Shown piece after piece: positions 22,873-33,597 of a stretch of 64,000 nt of DNA. Source of the stretch: Septoria linicola (lineage: Eukaryota > Ascomycota > Dothideomycetes > Mycosphaerellales > Mycosphaerellaceae); NCBI GenBank assembly GCA_024114885.1, contig CP099425.1, forward strand, positions 2,170,001-2,234,000. Reading direction: 5' to 3'. How positions within the stretch are numbered: the stretch's first letter is position 1; every line of letters begins with the position of its first letter. A model generated the notes under the pieces. The model was not told the DNA's origin, did not search any database, and saw only the letters and a list, made by a program, of their open reading frames with translations. The translations under genes and the position numbers were made by a program.

Positions 22873-24387
22873 ATGCCACACGCACTCTCACCAGAGCACG
22901 AAGCTACGAGTAGCCAAGAGGCTGCCACTCTGCCGGACGCGCCGGCTCAAGCTGCTGCTGAGGCCGGCGACGATGATGTAGACATGGCAGATGATGCGCC
23001 TAAGGCTTCGACGTCAAGCAGAGCCCTAGACGATATGTTCGACGACGATGACGATGATGACGACGATGAGTTCTCATCAAGTGCGCCGAAGCCTGAAGCC
23101 AGCTCTCAACCGCAAGCACAACCACAGTCAGCACCAAAACCAATATTTGCAGAGCCAGAAACACTGAAACAATACTATTCACGATTATGCCCATTTCGAC
23201 CACTGTTCCAGTGGCTAAACCACTCCGTCACACCACAGCCCGACTTTCAGAACCGAGAGTTCTCATTCTGGTTGCCCGAAAACAGAGTGATCAGATATCT
23301 GTCATTTCCTTCCGCAGACCTACTGCGGAAGCAATGCGTGCAAATGGCACCAGAGCGTTTCGAGATTGGACCGCAGTACAACATCAATCCCAAAGACCGG
23401 AAGTCGTTAAAAAGTGCCTCCAAATTTCGGCCCGTCATGAAGGAGCTTGTATTTGATATTGATATGACGGATTATGACCCAATTCGTACGTGCTGTACAG
23501 GCGCAAAGATCTGTCGCAAGTGCTGGAGATTCATAGTCATGGCGATCAAAGTCATAGATACTGCATTGCGAGAGGACTTCGGCTTTCAACATATCATGTG
23601 GGTGTACTCGGGACGAAGAGGTGCACACGCATGGGTCAGTGACAAACGTGCTCGCGAGATGGAGGACGGCAAGCGCAAAGCTGTAGCGAATTATCTCGAA
23701 GTACTCAAGGGCAACGAAAACTCAAAGAGAATGCTACGGCGGCGTCCGTTACACCCACATGTCGAGCGAAGCCTAGATCTTCTCACGCCATACTTCAAGG
23801 AGGACATCCTGGCCGAGCAGGACCCATGGCAGGAAGACGAACGAATCGAGAAACTGTTGAGTTTGATTCCGGATGAGAAGCTGACTTCTGCCCTGAAGAA
23901 GAAATGGGATTCTGCGTCCAACCGAACATCGTCTCAGAAATGGGCAGATATCGATGCTTTGGCAGAAGCTGGCAGTCTAAGCACTCTCTCTACCAAGCAG
24001 CTGGTGGAGGCCAAACAGGACATCCGACTAGAATACACCTACCCTCGTCTCGATGCCGAAGTGTCAAAGAAGCTCAATCACTTGCTGAAATCGCCCTTTG
24101 TCATACACCCGGGGACTGGACGTGTCTGTGTGCCGATCGACATGCGACGTGTCGAGGAATTCGACCCGTTCAAGGTCCCTCTGGTGACGGACCTTCTCGA
24201 TGAGATTGACCAATGGGACAAGAATCAAGGTGCAAACATGAGCGAAGAGCAGAGAGCGAATGTTCAGGATTGGCAGAAGACTAGCCTGAAGCCTTATGTT
24301 GAGTTTTTCCGAGGGCATGTGGCGAGCTTGCTGAAGGAGGAGAGCAGAGGGAAACGCGAGCGCGAGGACGATAGTATGGAGTTCTGA
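22873..24387 (+). CDS. PRI1: DNA primase small (catalytic) subunit
   Basis: A single exon encodes 504 residues starting at AACATGCCA. The first 90 residues are acidic and disordered, with a run of nine aspartates. The eukaryotic primase fold follows: KQYYSRLCPFRPLFQWL, NREFSFWL, then the catalytic aspartates in KELVFDIDMTDYD near residue 196. A zinc-binding CCTGAKICRKCW and the nucleotide-contacting YSGRRGAHAWVSD come next. The C-terminal SPFVIHPGTGRVCVPID block is also conserved. The protein is the polymerising subunit of the DNA polymerase alpha-primase complex that lays down RNA primers in the nucleus. Intronless structure and a promoter shared with a DUF1917 gene are the local features. 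Confidence 0.96.
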   Translation: MPHALSPEHEATSSQEAATLPDAPAQAAAEAGDDDVDMADDAPKASTSSRALDDMFDDDDDDDDDEFSSSAPKPEASSQPQAQPQSAPKPIFAEPETLKQYYSRLCPFRPLFQWLNHSVTPQPDFQNREFSFWLPENRVIRYLSFPSADLLRKQCVQMAPERFEIGPQYNINPKDRKSLKSASKFRPVMKELVFDIDMTDYDPIRTCCTGAKICRKCWRFIVMAIKVIDTALREDFGFQHIMWVYSGRRGAHAWVSDKRAREMEDGKRKAVANYLEVLKGNENSKRMLRRRPLHPHVERSLDLLTPYFKEDILAEQDPWQEDERIEKLLSLIPDEKLTSALKKKWDSASNRTSSQKWADIDALAEAGSLSTLSTKQLVEAKQDIRLEYTYPRLDAEVSKKLNHLLKSPFVIHPGTGRVCVPIDMRRVEEFDPFKVPLVTDLLDEIDQWDKNQGANMSEEQRANVQDWQKTSLKPYVEFFRGHVASLLKEESRGKREREDDSMEF

Positions 24388-24542
24388 TGGCTACCAATTG
24401 TTGTATGATATATAGGAATGATACCATGGCATCGGCGTTCAGCTGCTGCATCTCGCTCGGATTCAAACATTTGAAGAGCCAAAGCTTTTGTCTCAATTAT
24501 CATTAGTCTACCCATAGTGGTCGCTGAAGCGCACAAAAGTTC

Positions 24543-25648
24543 TCAAGGGCCTTCCACTTCTATTGGTCTCTGACCGTAGACAAAGTAGGCCCACTGATAC
24601 CCATACGTCCGCTTATCACGGAAAGCAGCCCGAAGCCTCGCACAAAAGACCTCAATCTCCTGGGGTGAGAAGCCCATGTGGTTGGTAAAGCGGCGTGAGC
24701 AGAAGTCTGCCACTCCCAGGTCTAGCCGCAACTGATTCCACTGTCCGACTTGTCGTTGGTGCTCGTCCTTCGACCAACCCCCTATTAGCCATGGCATTCG
24801 ATATTCAGTGACGTTGACAAAACCAGCTTCCTCCATCCAGCCTTTCATTTTGTCGCCTATATCAAATGGCATCCCAGCTGCGGTACCCGCAGTCACCATC
24901 ATTTGACCCCATTGTGGAAATGGATGATCAGGTCCCAGAGTGATGGCATCTGATGTGAAGAACAAAGAGGGTTCGTGTGCCTCTAGATAGCCGCCAGGCT
25001 TGAGCGCCGAAAATGCCTGCTTGTACACAGCGGGCCAATCCGGAGCACTTCCCAGCAGTTCGCGAGCATGTATTAGGTCGTATTTGTCGTGGTCCAGCCA
25101 GTCAACATTGTAATCATCAATTTCGAAGAAGCAATTAGGCGGCACACTTGCGAGCTCGTTAGCAGAGGCAGTTTCACTTCAGTGAATTCTAGTCTTGGCA
25201 CCTACAATGCTGGCTGAATGGGAGAGAGATCGAGGCCTGTGACTTCAGCATCGGGAAGTGCTTCGGCGACTTCTATTGCCCATATTCCTGTGCCGGTGCC
25301 GATGTCGAGAATATGCTGAGGATCTTGTACTGGTGCCAAATAGTGCCGACCTTTCAAAGCAAGTGTCCAGAGGTGATGAGAGAGATCCTGTTGGTCTTGA
25401 GCTTTATCGTCATTAGGGCCCCAGTGCTCGGTCGACCCGTATGAATGGTAAGTCCTGCCGTTCTCCTCTCTGTATCTTGCTATGGATGAAAGCAATGATG
25501 TTGTGTCTGTCCCAGTAATTGATGCTGCATACCCTGAATCGGCATCGTTTTCGTCCGGATCGAAGCTGCCGAGGAAAGATTGTGCTGGGACTTCCGCGAC
25601 CTCCGCCGGGACTGTTGCTGGAACGTCTTCTGGTACCTGACCATCCAT
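24543..25648 (-). CDS. LaeA-like SAM-dependent methyltransferase
   Basis: Two exons on the minus strand, 25206..25648 and 24543..25146, give 348 residues. The 59-base intron (GTAGGT...CGCAAG, branch CTAAC) joins DLSPIQPA-FVPPNCFFEIDD, the expected LaeA-family junction. The start is the ATG at 25648; an in-frame GTG just before it is not used. An acidic N-terminal tail of about 85 residues precedes the Rossmann core: ILDIGTGTGIWAIEVAEALP binds S-adenosylmethionine, followed by DWPAVYKQAF and LKPGGYLEAHE. LaeA relatives regulate or take part in secondary metabolism, but there are many paralogues per genome and this need not be LaeA itself. It diverges from a FAD monooxygenase 475 bases away. 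Confidence 0.88.
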
Positions 25649-26123
25649 CACAAGTACTGAGGATCTGAGAAATCCGTGGGCGCAGAGCTCGACAGTGGTA
25701 TGAAGACTTCTGCAGCTTCACAGCGCAGATCTGACCTATGTCCTTGACGCCACACTCCGCAACGATCTTGGTAGGTCGACAGCCACGAATCACAGACGGC
25801 TCGAGTCATGTAGCGGGTGGATGTATCTTGCAGACCCTAGCTGCCGAGCTACTCCTACGACACTACTTGAGGAAGACACTCATTCGTGGGGCCTCTCTGC
25901 AAGCGACTTGGTCGGTGCCGATTCAGCTGCAAGACGTGGCAAGTTCTTATGCAGCATTCCGTCACAGCTCGCTAAAGTACAGTAGTGTCGCACGGGACGG
26001 ACATACGCATCTTCAGCTGAACACAAAGTCAGAAAGGCAGAGCGGCGGAGAGCTAGTGCTTGTGTGAAGGTGGTCAAGCAGCCTACCAACCGACAGTGAC
26101 AGCAGCCTTAAGTAACGGCGGAG
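25649..26123. promoter_or_regulatory. Shared divergent promoter, methyltransferase/monooxygenase pair
   Basis: This 475-base stretch separates the start codons of the LaeA-like methyltransferase and the FAD monooxygenase and so must hold both promoters. No gene is visible. I could not identify a specific binding site. Confidence 0.5.
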
Positions 26124-27655
26124 ATGGGGTCAAACGATGATGCGCCAAGAGTATTGGTGATCGGTGCCGGTGTGTCTTGCAGACATAGCCGCATGAGCAA
26201 GATCTGACATCCAGGTACCCAGGATCGGCGGGCTTACTGACCGCACAGGCACTTCAGATGGTTTGTAGCACAACCTGACTCTGACAAGCCGGATTCAGCT
26301 TACGTGCGACGCATAGAGAGGTGCCAATGTTACAGTATATGAACAAGACGCCTCCTTAGATGCAAGGCCCCGAGACTGGAATTTCGGAATTTACTGGGCA
26401 CAAGTGCCGCTACACGAATGCCTACCGAAGCATCTTGCCGAGCAAGTCGAGACCGCCCAGGTCGATGACTACAGAGCGGGTGAAGATGAAGTGATGTCGA
26501 TCTACAATGGAAAGTCCGGCGACCTTCTGAAGGATGTGCCTGCACCGTGTACGTAAAGCGACTACCCAAAGGCATCCACCCTTGTTTAAGTGTCTCTGCC
26601 TGTTCAAGTGTCTCTGCCTGTTACGCCGGTGCTACGGCATTCATTGCTCAGATCGGTATAATAGCAACACAGAGACATACGAGACATGACTGAGTCACTG
26701 CTGACCATCGACCTGTTACTTTCAGACAACATCAGGCTTGCACGCAAGAAGTTCCTTCGTCTCATCTCCCAGGGCGTAGACATCCAACGGGACAAGAAAC
26801 TTACTCATGTGGCTTCAGACGGCAAGACAGCGACAGCTACGTTTCAGGATGGCACGAGTGCGTCAGGGAATCTTCTGATCGGAACAGAAGGTGCGCACTC
26901 GCTCGTTAGAGAGTATCTGCTCGGGCCGGAGAAAGCTGTGCTACAGCAGTCACCATTAGTCGCCAGCGTGACAATGGCTAAGCTCCCAGCAGAGGCTGCC
27001 CTGAAGTTCAAAGAGAAGACCCGACGCCAATTCATCGCTTTCCATCCCCAAGGCTACTTCACTTGGATAGGCATCCATGACGCTTATGGAGATAGTCAGC
27101 CAGGAGACTGGACGTTCATGATGATCATGTCCTGGATACCTTCAGACGCAGACTACGATGTATCATCTCTGCAGGGCGACGCAATCTTGAGAGACCTGAA
27201 GTCCAGAGCTGGGGACTTCAGCGAAGATAACAAGTTCTTGTGGCAGTCAATACCAGAGGACACACGTTGTTGGCACAATCGTCTCTCATCGTGGACCCCA
27301 ACGCCGTGGGACAACCACAACGGAACTGTCACTCTAGTAGGGGATGCTGCGCATCCCATGACGTTCCGTAAGTTGTGTGCCACGGTCACTTGCAACGAGA
27401 AGTCCATGAGCTAATCGCTTTTTGATGTTAGATCGTGGCCAAGGACTGAACAATGCCATTCTAGACGTCGGGCTACTGGCTCAGCAAGTCGACCAGAAAG
27501 GACTGAATGCTGCAGCCATTGAGGCGTATGAGCACGAAATGCTACCGCGAGCTCAGGAAGCTGTACGCCTGAGCAACGAGAACAGTGAGAGCACTCATGA
27601 CTGGGAGAAACTCATGCAGAGCCCGTTGATGAAGATGGGCTTGAAGCAGAAGTGA
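26124..27655 (+). CDS. FAD-dependent monooxygenase (salicylate/urate hydroxylase type)
   Basis: Five exons, 26124..26169, 26223..26260, 26317..26548, 26726..27367 and 27432..27655, encode 393 residues. Phases agree at every junction. The first join makes VLVIGAGSAGLLTAQAL, the ADP-binding Rossmann motif. The second gives RGANVTVYEQD, the third VPAPYNIRLARKKFLRL, and the fourth GDAAHPMTFHRGQGLNNAI, which is the second FAD contact. LLIGTEGAHSLVREYLLG is the DG-type region, with E in place of the usual D. The family uses NAD(P)H and oxygen to hydroxylate aromatic or polyketide substrates. Intron 3 (177 bases) is three times longer than the others and holds an 18-base tandem duplication. The protein lacks the extra C-terminal domain of phenol hydroxylases. 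Confidence 0.88.
26588..26623. repeat. 18-base tandem duplication inside an intron
   Basis: Two adjacent 18-base units (26588..26605 and 26606..26623) differ at only the last base. They lie within intron 3 of the FAD monooxygenase gene and partly explain its greater length. Confidence 0.9.
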
Positions 27656-27870
27656 AGGCTATCTGCGCCGGCAACTTGCTCATGCGCTTGGTCCGTGACC
27701 ATTTCTAATCCTTACTCTGTCGTATAAATCTGGCTTCATGGTCTGCTGTACCAGCCGCGCTCACTGCGGCCTGCTCCGAGCGCAGGTGTGCTCCGAAACT
27801 TGTTGATATCAATCCGTAAACACAAACGCCTGAAAACACCTCGCTAATTCCCACAGTTGCAATCAAACGA

Positions 27871-28424
27871 TTAGCAGATAGCATGCATCGTCACAAATGC
27901 TATCCGGCCCTCAGGATACAGGCAGACTGACTCGTCTACGTCTTTGGCGTTCGGTTGTTCGTTAGCAAGGTCCAGACGGACATGAAAGCAGCCAGAGACT
28001 TACTCAGCTCAAGCTCCGCATCCATCAGTCTCGATTGGATCCATTGACGCATTTTCGCATCACCGCGGACCTGATCGCAGTTCAACAACTCTGTCAAATT
28101 CGCTTTGATGTCCAGTGGATCTTGCTCGATTGATGAAGTCTGCAGTTTGAAGTCTGGGACATCATCTTCTGGGATCGCTTCTGGTATTTGTGATTGCGAC
28201 GACACTTTTCTTGGTCTTGGAAACGGCGCAGCTGAAGTCGACGTAGGTGAAAAGTTTCTTGGCTCCAAAGTCGGTGAGGCGCTAGCGGAGCTAGACGCTG
28301 AGGAAGACATTGCTGGACCTGTATGCGTGGCAGGTGATGTCGGAGGTGATGAAGATCTTAATCTTGAGTTCGTTGTTTGCAGGTAGTCTTGTCGGAATGT
28401 ATGGAGCGCAAGATCTTGCATCAT
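27871..28424 (-). CDS. Hypothetical Ser/Pro-rich protein
   Basis: The proposed model is 28004..28424 joined to 27871..27935, 161 residues, on the minus strand. Two adjacent ATGs lie at 28424 and 28421. The first half is Ser/Pro/Ala-rich and probably disordered. The second half has a folded-looking helical segment, DIKANLTELLNCDQVRGDAK followed by MRQWIQSRLMDAELEL. A GTAAGT donor after AELEL, a CTAAC branch site and a TAG acceptor at 27936 support an intron of 68 bases. Reading through without splicing would give a nearly equal protein of 162 residues ending at 27936. An AAG acceptor six bases earlier is also possible and would add two residues. I do not recognise the family. Confidence 0.55.
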
Positions 28425-29726
28425 GGTGCACTATGTATGGCAATGGTGTCAGAGTGTGGTGATCGAGCTACTGCAGGCGTCGCGGCCCACGAGAACTAGC
28501 TCCGGAACGTGGCTACAGAATTGGCTTGTGAGAGTTGTGCTATCGTGCAGAACCTGGACGGATTGGGACAACAGACTCGCCTTTTGAGAAATATTTCTTG
28601 CTGCCGGCATATATATTACTGGAGCTACAAATGACGTGCCTCGTTTCAGCAAGCTGATACCCTTATCTTAATGCACGGACGGCACACTCAGGGTGTGGAC
28701 CTCGATTTTGAATTGGTTGGAAGTCCAGATCAGAACCACGAAAATGTGTCGGCAGAGTTGATTCGCAAGCTTGAATTTCAGTGGACCATGGCGATTCGCG
28801 ATATGCTGTCGTTGCCGCCGCATGCGTCCTGGCGGCATTCTTTGTTGTCTTGTTCGAACTTGACCATGCCAGGATGTGCCTCTTGCGCACTATGCATCAG
28901 GATAAGAATGTCACGCACTCTAGCATCATCAACGAGTGTTCCAGAATCCCTGTGCCGAATCTCTGGAAGCATGATACCACGGGTGAGCCGAACTATGGCA
29001 CGAAGACTGTGCTCTGAAGCTCGTCACATTTCCCGGACCCCTAAGCGCTGTCGGTACTGGAAACACAGCACAGTTCGGTACGATGGACGCACTTCGCGTA
29101 GAGTTGACAGGAAGTTCAGATTAGCAACATGTTATCAAGTGTACGCGGCCAGTGGAGACTTGATCTCGGCTGAGAATCGGCTTCTGAGGAGAATCACGAT
29201 CCCCTCCCACGTTTTGCCAGGGTACAAAGACCATATGTTCCTGGTGTGCGAACGCCACAAGCCTCGAAGCCAACCTACAACACCCGGATGACATTGAATA
29301 GGCCGTCACTTAAGGCTCGCTCACTCCTCGAAGTCGTAACCAGTTTGATGCTCAAATAGAGACAACGGCAATTATAGGTGCCCTTGCTCTTGCGCCAATC
29401 GATAGCTCCTCATGCGATTGGAGTATACTCAGCATAACCTTATGTTTCGTCTACAAACATGGTGCCGTGTACGACCTGAGGCGACGATAGCTTTCGACCC
29501 TCATCGTTCCACGGATGAGATCTTGCACGCCTTACTCTGCGTGCAAGCTAGAGGAAGCTCGATATGGGGTGCGCTGAAATAGCTCACGATCAAACCACCA
29601 TACCAAGTCAAGACCGATCATCGGCTTGAGTGCAGCCTTTACATCATGTAAACAGCGCGGCCAGAAGTTGAGAGAGATCACGATAACAATTGGCTGCCGC
29701 AGCATCAGGGAACGCAAGTGCTGGTG
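28425..29726. other. Intergenic, doubtful reading frames only
   Basis: The plus-strand frame 28671..29291 (206 codons, ATG start) is rich in Arg and Ser and looks like chance. An overlapping 78-codon frame at 28781 has a convincing hydrophobic segment (YAVVAAACVLAAFFVVLFEL) but no ATG; it would need an upstream exon I cannot find. I do not annotate either as a gene. Confidence 0.4.
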
Positions 29727-30528
29727 CTAGTGTTCCATTGCCTGCGTTGCAACGTCGACCATCTCGACATCTTTTCTGAACATTCCCAGCAGCTGACGGC
29801 CTTCCCAGAAGCTATGATGCACTGTCAGCAGATGTTCAACAATGGTGACCGACTCGAACCTACCCTTTGCCATAGCTGACTAAGATCTCTTCGCCGGCAC
29901 GAATTCCAGCCTTGCGTTTCCCAGCCTTGCCGGCCGACAGAACGAAGATTCCAACACGTCGCTCCCATTTGACTCCGTCCACTCGCTTCTCAGAAGGAAC
30001 CTGGACGTAGCAGTCTCGGAATTCAGCGTTGGGACGTTCAGCGACTCCACGATAATCATTGGCACAACGCGATTCGTTGCCCATGCGAGAAGCATCGACA
30101 CTGAGTCCTATGTCTCTATCCAGGCTCAAGTCATAATCGCTATGTGGATCAGTGTCCGATAAGCTGTTTGTGTGGACTTCGCCGAGATACAACAGGATGA
30201 ATCGATCAGGAGCGAGATTCTCGGCAGCGAACAGTCCTCGTTGGCCACAAGCAGGATGACCTGGATCCTGAATAGTCACGACCTTGACATGCGGCGTGAC
30301 GCTACAAACAAGGCTCGGTGACACCTTGCTCCATGGATCTTGACTGTTGTCTGATGGTGCTCTGGAAAGCTTTGGTTGTAAATCGAGGGCAGTAGCGGTA
30401 TAGCTCAGATCGCACAGGAATGTGATATCTTCTGGCCAATTCTCCGGTATGGCAGCCACTTCTTTGGAAGCTTTAACCTCTTGCTGGACAAGCTTGGCTG
30501 CTGGCTTGAATTTGGGCTTGCCTCCCAT
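29727..30528 (-). CDS. SET-domain protein, probable lysine methyltransferase
   Basis: Two exons on the minus strand, 29864..30528 and 29727..29811, encode 249 residues. The 52-base intron (GTAGGT...CATAG) joins ILVSYGKG-FWEGRQLLG, completing the C-terminal SET motif. The SET fold begins at GQRGLFAAENLAPDRFILLY near residue 95. VDASRMGNESRCANDYRG replaces the canonical NHS block, as in a fungal SET subfamily I recall, and GEEILVSYGKGFW supplies the tyrosine near the active site. There are no pre-SET or post-SET cysteine clusters. The family transfers methyl groups from S-adenosylmethionine to protein lysines; the target here is unknown. The N-terminus begins with a short lysine-rich segment. 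Confidence 0.82.
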
Positions 30529-31320
30529 AGCGCTCAGCTATGTTCCGAGTCGTTGCTCGCAGATCGCTCTCTCAGTGTACGACTAGAGGCACAAAACTAT
30601 CACCCACATGTTGATGTCGTTCACGATAGCTGCAGCGACATGCGTGAAAGATTGAGCACCTTTTCGGGTGCGGGGTGACTCCACGGAATGTCAGGCATCA
30701 GGCAGCAAATCGCGCGAACATACATCAAGACTTGACCAAAGACTGCAGTCTACATTTGACAGACTATGGGATACCAGAAACCTGCTCGATTATTACTGAC
30801 GACCTGCAGAGGCTCCTGCCGAAACATGCGCCGCGTTGACTCCTCACATGCTGTCTGACCACCCTCTTGCTGTGGCGGCTGGACTGCAGCTGATACCTAT
30901 GAACGTTTCAGAAACCACAGGCCATGCTTGCCCATCGCTGCAGCGGGCCAGCGACCGTGGGACGAACTCAAATATGACTGCAGCTGTTCGTGTCTGTCGG
31001 CTGGGAACTAAGCACTACACCGGAGCTGTGAAGGCCAGACCGCGTATGTGGCTGGCTACATAGCTGCTGAAGATGGCATGAGCCAGCCTCAACAAAATCA
31101 GCCGCAATAGCTGCAGAGAAGACCAATCGTGTTCAAGAACCGTGGCTTCGTCCCACAAACTCGACCTCGCGAGATACGCTCCACTGCTTGAGACCTGTCT
31201 TCAGCTGTACCTGCTGCAGCCTACATAGCAGACAAGGATGCCGCTGACTGTGTCGAGGTATGTTCATCGTACTCAGCTCCTCCCTTCTCCAATTTCACTT
31301 CCACCATATCACAGTTGACA
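30529..31320. other. Divergent intergenic region
   Basis: This 0.8 kb lies between the divergent SET-domain and flavoprotein genes and should contain both promoters. No coding content or repeat is visible. Confidence 0.55.
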
Positions 31321-33597
31321 ATGACTACACAATACGCACCAGAAAACGACGTCGACTCTCGCATTGCTCTTCTTGCCGATGCTCTTAATAAGGAGCCGGA
31401 ATTTGCCAGCAAAGATGTTCCAGGTCTGATCAACTTGCTCAATGACTACCTTGATCCTGATGTCGACGTCAACGGGTGGGACTCGGGCAGGATTGACTTC
31501 AACAGACGTCTGCTACGCGTGTTCAAAGACTCGCCAGTTGACGATACCTACCAGACGCTCCGTGACCGATACACGGACAATGAGAAGAGTCGCCTCGACC
31601 GGTTTTTGGAAGGCGAGACAGCCGACAAGTGCTCCCATGGCTTCACGAAGGGACCATCTCTGAGCACGCGTACCCACTTGCACCGGTTCCTGGAGGGCGC
31701 GAAAGAATTCGTCGGCCGCTTGTTAGATCTAGATGACGATGAACAGCTCATGACCATCAAGAAGGACCTCGAATTCCAAAACTGGGGTCGAACACTGTCG
31801 AACAACATACCCAAATACACTGTTGTCCCTCAGACAGTAGCCGACATCCAGAAGGTGGTTCGTTTCGCAAAGCAGGCCAATCTCGGCGTACGATGCGCTG
31901 GGTATCGCCATTCATGGTCGCCAATATTTGGCAGAACAGGCGAGATACTCATCTCAACGCTTCATATCAGAACTGCCACCGAGATACCCAACTTTGCAGC
32001 TCTTCACTTGCCTGAAGGCGATCCTAATGAGTTGGAGAGTATTGAACTCCTGCCAGGACCGGCTCGTGCAGGTGGCAAGCGTCTAGTGCGCATCGGGTGC
32101 GCGACCACGAACGAGCGCCTTCGCAGATGGTGCGTCACGCATGATAAAGTGACACTTCCGTTCAATATCATCATGGTCGAGATCACGTCGGGCGGTAGCA
32201 ACGGGCCGATCTGCCACGGAGCAGGCATTAAGCATCAGACTTTGAGTGATCTGGTCCGCAAGATCGAATATGTGGATGCTAATGGCGAACTGCAAAGCAT
32301 CTCGGACGACGATCCTGAGTTCTTGAGAGCTGCAAGTGGGGCTTTTGGGCTGATGGGAGTGGTCACGCATCTGACCCTGGAATTCGATCCAATGACATAT
32401 GCTGAGCTGAGACCGAGCAAGGTTCCTGTCATTCAGGCTGTCCCTCCGCCGCCAGGTTTTCCGGAGGACAAGATACCGCTGGCCTTGCGCCCTAAGAAGC
32501 CATTTTCAGCAGAAGAGAAACGCTTTGCACAAGAAAGATTCGAGAAGCAGGCCAATGAGGACTACTATGCCGAGTGGTTCTGGTTCCCATATGCTGATGA
32601 ATGCTGGGTCAACTGCTGGAATAACACGACTGATGACTCCCACATCGAAGACTGGCCGAGCCCATTCGCGGTGTTTCTGTCCTTCGTCCAGGAGTTCACT
32701 CTCAATGTGTTGCAGTACAATCAAGTCTTGACAGAAGTCGTCAACAAGACTGGTATTGCTGAGGCTGCAGTAACTCTGCTCTCGAGGTTTGCGATGATGA
32801 ACTTACCAGAGGTCAAAGAGGGCGAGAAGCCGATCAAGACGCACTTGATCAATGGACTTCACTTCCAGCGTGCCATCCAGAATGTACGCGTTCGTGATCT
32901 AGAGGTAGAGATGCCCTTGGTACCGCAGAAGAATGATGCGTCGAAAGTGGACTACACTCTTGTTCAGCAAGCTTGGTGGGATGCGATCCTGAAGTGCTAC
33001 GAGCACAGCGACACTTGTCCACAACGATTCCCGCTCGAGATGAGGATCATGGGAGGAAGTAATGTGATCATGGCGCCGCAGTATGGCAATGCTTTGGGAA
33101 CAGCCTCGATAGAAATACTCACGCTCCAGGTACGTGGCCATCGGTTGCTACCGCTTACGCTTCGATCTGTGTGTCCTGTGGCATAGCGCTGACGCTCGAG
33201 CAGAATGCTGTAGACATCTGGCAACCTTATGCGCAAGAGGTTGCCGACATCTGGCTGTCGTACAAGGATGGCGATGGCAAGAGACTGAAAACCCGGCCAC
33301 ATTGGGCCAAAGAGTGGTGAGTCAGATGTCCGTGCAACATGATTGAGGCTGCAACGTGCTGACACTCAGAGCAGGCATGAAGGGTATACCATTGATGGCA
33401 AACCTTGGCTTGAAAAGCTCAAGAACGAGGACTATGCAGCTGAGATCGTGGCGTTCAAGGACATCTTGGCCAAGATTGGGGCAAAGCATGGGTGGACGTT
33501 GGCTGATCTGAAGGCTCGCTTCTCAAACGATCTCTTCGATGAGTTGATCTTTGATGATATCGTTGTTCCTGAGAAGGCTGTCAACGGTTGGCACTGA
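31321..33597 (+). CDS. FAD-linked aldonolactone oxidase-type oxidoreductase
   Basis: Three exons, 31321..33129, 33204..33316 and 33375..33597, give 714 residues. The ATG at 31321 (GACAATGACT) is used. Residues 1-150 are a helical region outside the usual enzyme core. The FAD-binding (PCMH-type) domain follows: NIPKYTVVPQTVADIQKVV, GVRCAGYRHSWSPIF, and later ITSGGSNGPICHGAGIKHQT and the GAFGLMGVVTHLTLEF block. The C-terminal aldonolactone oxidase domain ends with RPHWAKEW, the HWAK motif of that family, built across exons 2 and 3. Relatives oxidise sugar lactones to ascorbate-type products with oxygen; the actual substrate is unknown. At 714 residues it is longer than typical members (about 450-550) because of the N-terminal extension and an insert near residues 380-480. 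Confidence 0.87.

Noticed and set aside
28671..29291. ATG frame of 206 codons on the plus strand
   Set aside because: Composition is like shadow frames (Arg/Ser/Cys) and a different frame in the same place looks more protein-like; neither has support as a complete gene.
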